38,130 bases of DNA from positions 1 to 38,130 of the forward strand of contig SXNM01000194.1 of NCBI GenBank assembly GCA_005777155.1, written 5' to 3'. This stretch comes from Pseudomonadota bacterium (GTDB taxonomy: Bacteria > Myxococcota_A > UBA9042). The notes below the pieces were generated by a model that saw nothing but the letters and a program-made list of their open reading frames with translations, did not search any database and was not told where the DNA came from. The position numbers were made by a program, and so were the translations under genes. Positions 36,632 to 38,130 of this stretch are shown here, in pieces. Each line of letters starts with the position of its first letter. The first letter of the stretch is position 1.

Positions 36632-36877
36632 ATGGACGACACCTTCATGCGCGAGTTGATGCTCTTCGTCGCGATTATCGGCATCTTCGTTGCGACCGTG
36701 CCCTTCGTGCTGCGCGGCCGCATGGCGCCATCGATCGATCCGACAATCGGCGGCGGCCACGCTGCCCGGCGCGAGGCCGACGATGACGACGAGGCCAGCG
36801 CCGGCGGTGAGGGCCAGATCAAGGTGTCCCGTAAGCGCAAGGCGCGTGCGCGCGACACATCCCGCAAGCCCGCCTAG
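36632..36877 (+). CDS. Small single-pass membrane protein of unknown function
   Basis: This encodes 81 residues. MDDTFMRELMLFVAIIGIF starts a single membrane helix (residues of about 7-26), followed by a soluble tail that is first acidic (EADDDDEAS near residues 49-57) and then strongly basic (SRKRKARARDTSRK at the C-terminus). GGAG lies a normal distance before the ATG. The charge-separated tail is the only striking feature, and no family was recognised. The gene sits 92 bases upstream of korA on the same strand and may be co-transcribed. The clean hydrophobic helix and Shine-Dalgarno favour a real gene over a chance frame. Confidence 0.6.
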   Translation: MDDTFMRELMLFVAIIGIFVATVPFVLRGRMAPSIDPTIGGGHAARREADDDDEASAGGEGQIKVSRKRKARARDTSRKPA

Positions 36878-36969
36878 ACATTCGGCGGAGCCCTGGCGGC
36901 GGCGCGGTCGCCGACGCCCGACTCCGCTCTCCGTCGGCGAACCAGCGCGCGGGCGCAGGAGGTCGGGCG

Positions 36970-38130
36970 ATGTCCATGGGGGAGTCGACAGCGCAGACGC
37001 GACAGCGCGAGACGCTTGAGTCGGTGGTGGTGCGCTTCGCCGGCGACTCCGGCGACGGAATGCAGCTCGCCGGCAGCCAGATGACGCTAGCTTCGGTGCT
37101 GGCCGGCAATGATGTCGCGACCTTTCCGGACTTTCCAGCCGAGATCCGTGCGCCCGCCGGGACGCTGGCCGGCGTATCGGGCTTCCAGCTGCACTTCGCC
37201 AGCGACGAGGTCTTCACCCCGGGTGACGCTGTCGACGCCTTGGTGGCGATGAACCCCGCCGCGCTCGCCAAGAACCTCAACGCGCTCCGCAAGGGCGGCC
37301 TGTTGATCGTCAACCGTGACGCCTTCACCGCGCGCGGCCTGAAGATGGCGGGCTACGCCGAGAACCCGCTGCAAGACGGTTCGCTCGCCGAGTATCAGCT
37401 CTTCGAGGTCGACCTGTCGCGCCTGTGTCGCGACGCCTTGGCAGACACAGAGCTCGGCTCCAAAGAGGTCGAGCGCTCGAAGAACTACTTCGCGCTTGGG
37501 CTGATGTGCTGGCTCTACGAGCGGCGGCTCGAGGTGGTTGAGGAGGAGATCGCGGCCCGCTTTCAGGGCAAGCCGCACCTGCTCGACGCCAACCTCGCTG
37601 TGCTGCGCGGCGGTTGGGCCTATGGCGAGAACTCGGAGCTGTTCCGGATTCGTTTTACGGTGCCGCCGGCGCCGGCCGGTGCGCCTGGCATCTACCGCAA
37701 CATCACGGGCAACGAGGCCGTGGCGCTTGGGCTCGTCGCGGCGTCGGTGCAGTCCGGGCGTGACATCTTCTTCGGCTCGTACCCGATCACCCCGGCGTCG
37801 GACGTTCTGCACGCGCTCGCAGGTCAGAAGTCGTTTGGTGTCAGGACATTCCAAGCCGAGGACGAGATCGCCGCCGTGTGCTCAGCGCTCGGCGCTGCGT
37901 GGGGCGGACAGCTCGCCGTGACCTGCACTTCAGGTCCGGGCATGGCGCTCAAGCAGGAGGCGATCGGCCTCGCGGTGATGACCGAGCTGCCGCTGGCGGC
38001 TCGTGCGCATCGGGCAGCGCAGCACTGGTCCGCCGCAGGCGCGGTGCTCCTCGAACTCAGGAAGACAGGCGCACTGGAGGCTGCGGCGAGGCTGTGGATT
38101 CCAGCCATGCTGTCCGTACGCCGTCCCGAC
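36970..38130 (+). CDS. korA: 2-oxoacid:ferredoxin oxidoreductase, alpha (gamma-alpha fused) subunit, partial
   Basis: 387 codons are in the window and the gene runs off the right edge. ATG 36970 follows AGGAGG with seven-base spacing. The N-terminal about 200 residues are the gamma domain (VVVRFAGDSGDGMQLAGSQ; TFPDFPAEIRAPAGTLAGVS), fused to the start of the alpha, thiamine-enzyme pyrimidine-binding-type domain. That domain has ITGNEAVALGLVAASVQSGRD, FFGSYPITPASDVLHAL, QAEDEIAAVCSALGAAWGG and TSGPGMALKQEAIGLAVMTELPL. This is the long KorA form that works with KorB to convert 2-oxoglutarate (or another 2-oxoacid) plus CoA to acyl-CoA, CO2 and reduced ferredoxin. Family similarity ends at ELPL (37995); the remaining 45 codons stay open but do not match. 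Confidence 0.9.
   Translation, partial: MSMGESTAQTRQRETLESVVVRFAGDSGDGMQLAGSQMTLASVLAGNDVATFPDFPAEIRAPAGTLAGVSGFQLHFASDEVFTPGDAVDALVAMNPAALAKNLNALRKGGLLIVNRDAFTARGLKMAGYAENPLQDGSLAEYQLFEVDLSRLCRDALADTELGSKEVERSKNYFALGLMCWLYERRLEVVEEEIAARFQGKPHLLDANLAVLRGGWAYGENSELFRIRFTVPPAPAGAPGIYRNITGNEAVALGLVAASVQSGRDIFFGSYPITPASDVLHALAGQKSFGVRTFQAEDEIAAVCSALGAAWGGQLAVTCTSGPGMALKQEAIGLAVMTELPLAARAHRAAQHWSAAGAVLLELRKTGALEAAARLWIPAMLSVRRPD
37996..38130. other. Unexplained sequence replacing the expected korA continuation
   Basis: After MTELPL, KorA proteins normally continue with a VVxVQRxGPSTGLPTKxEQxD-type segment. None of the three forward frames here shows it. The reverse strand has a frame entering from the right edge that stops within the segment. 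The replacement begins near GGCTC at 37998, which could be the end of an insertion sequence, a genomic rearrangement or an assembly join. With only 135 bases none of these can be chosen. Confidence 0.4.

Noticed and set aside
37824-38108. Minus-strand open frame of 94 codons at the right end
   Set aside because: Most of it lies opposite good korA coding sequence. The only new part is the unexplained tail, too short to support a gene.
37998-38130. Insertion sequence end (ISL3-like GGCTC start)
   Set aside because: Five bases of resemblance and a possible reverse-strand C-terminus are not enough. No transposase or second end is in the window.

Overview
The window is very GC-rich DNA with densely packed genes on both strands. 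Several features suggest a myxobacterium-like organism (Myxococcota / former Deltaproteobacteria); the exact lineage is inference. There are many exported lipoproteins whose lipobox is followed by a low-complexity Asp/Ala/Gly/Thr-rich linker. There are DUF4215-type Cys-rich repeats, RCC1 repeats, an exported ferritin-like protein, a VIT/VWA protein, a cytoplasmic Hanks-type Ser/Thr kinase and a GTP-type PEP carboxykinase. I found no tRNA, rRNA, CRISPR array or confirmed mobile element.

Layout. 1-1919 (minus): four small membrane or anchored proteins of unknown function; the last two are translationally coupled and the final one runs off the left edge. 2060-5977 (plus): a DUF4139 lipoprotein with an OmpA-like insertion, then an exported ferritin-like diiron protein, closed by a hairpin at 6035-6060. 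6409-7212 (plus): a redoxin lipoprotein. 7269-12743 (minus): a tight cluster read as secreted P-domain/DUF4215/fibrinogen-like protein, large polytopic membrane protein, VTT/DedA protein, MoaD, MoaE. 12851-14137 (minus): a Ser/Thr kinase, divergent from a giant Cys-rich/RCC1 lipoprotein gene (14452-19022). That gene carries a one-base deletion and an in-frame TGA. 19352-21542 (plus): two overlapping PpiC/SurA-type prolyl isomerases. 21564-23114 (minus): a B12-binding-type radical SAM protein. 23488-28448 (plus): pckG and a beta-propeller/c-type cytochrome lipoprotein. 28764-31617 (minus): a MerR regulator translationally coupled to a VIT/VWA protein whose gene carries another one-base deletion. 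32121-33521 (minus): a RumA-type RNA m5U methyltransferase. 33578-34735 (plus): an OB-fold-like lipoprotein with a 15-bp tandem repeat. 34818-36341 (minus): an M23 peptidase. 36632-38130 (plus): a tiny membrane protein and the start of a 2-oxoacid:ferredoxin oxidoreductase alpha subunit, whose family similarity stops about 135 bases before the window ends.

How the genes fit together. Most of the coding capacity goes to the cell envelope and exterior: folding helpers (two PPIases), wall remodelling (M23), lipid-anchored redox or metal proteins (redoxin, ferritin-like, cytochrome) and large modular surface proteins. Central metabolism is represented by PEP carboxykinase and the oxoacid:ferredoxin oxidoreductase, and cofactor synthesis by MoaD/MoaE. 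I did not find a single clearly new multi-gene system. The best candidates for a second look are the autoregulated-looking MerR-VIT/VWA dicistron, the giant Cys-rich/RCC1 lipoprotein with its broken frame, the propeller-cytochrome lipoprotein, and the junction inside the last gene.
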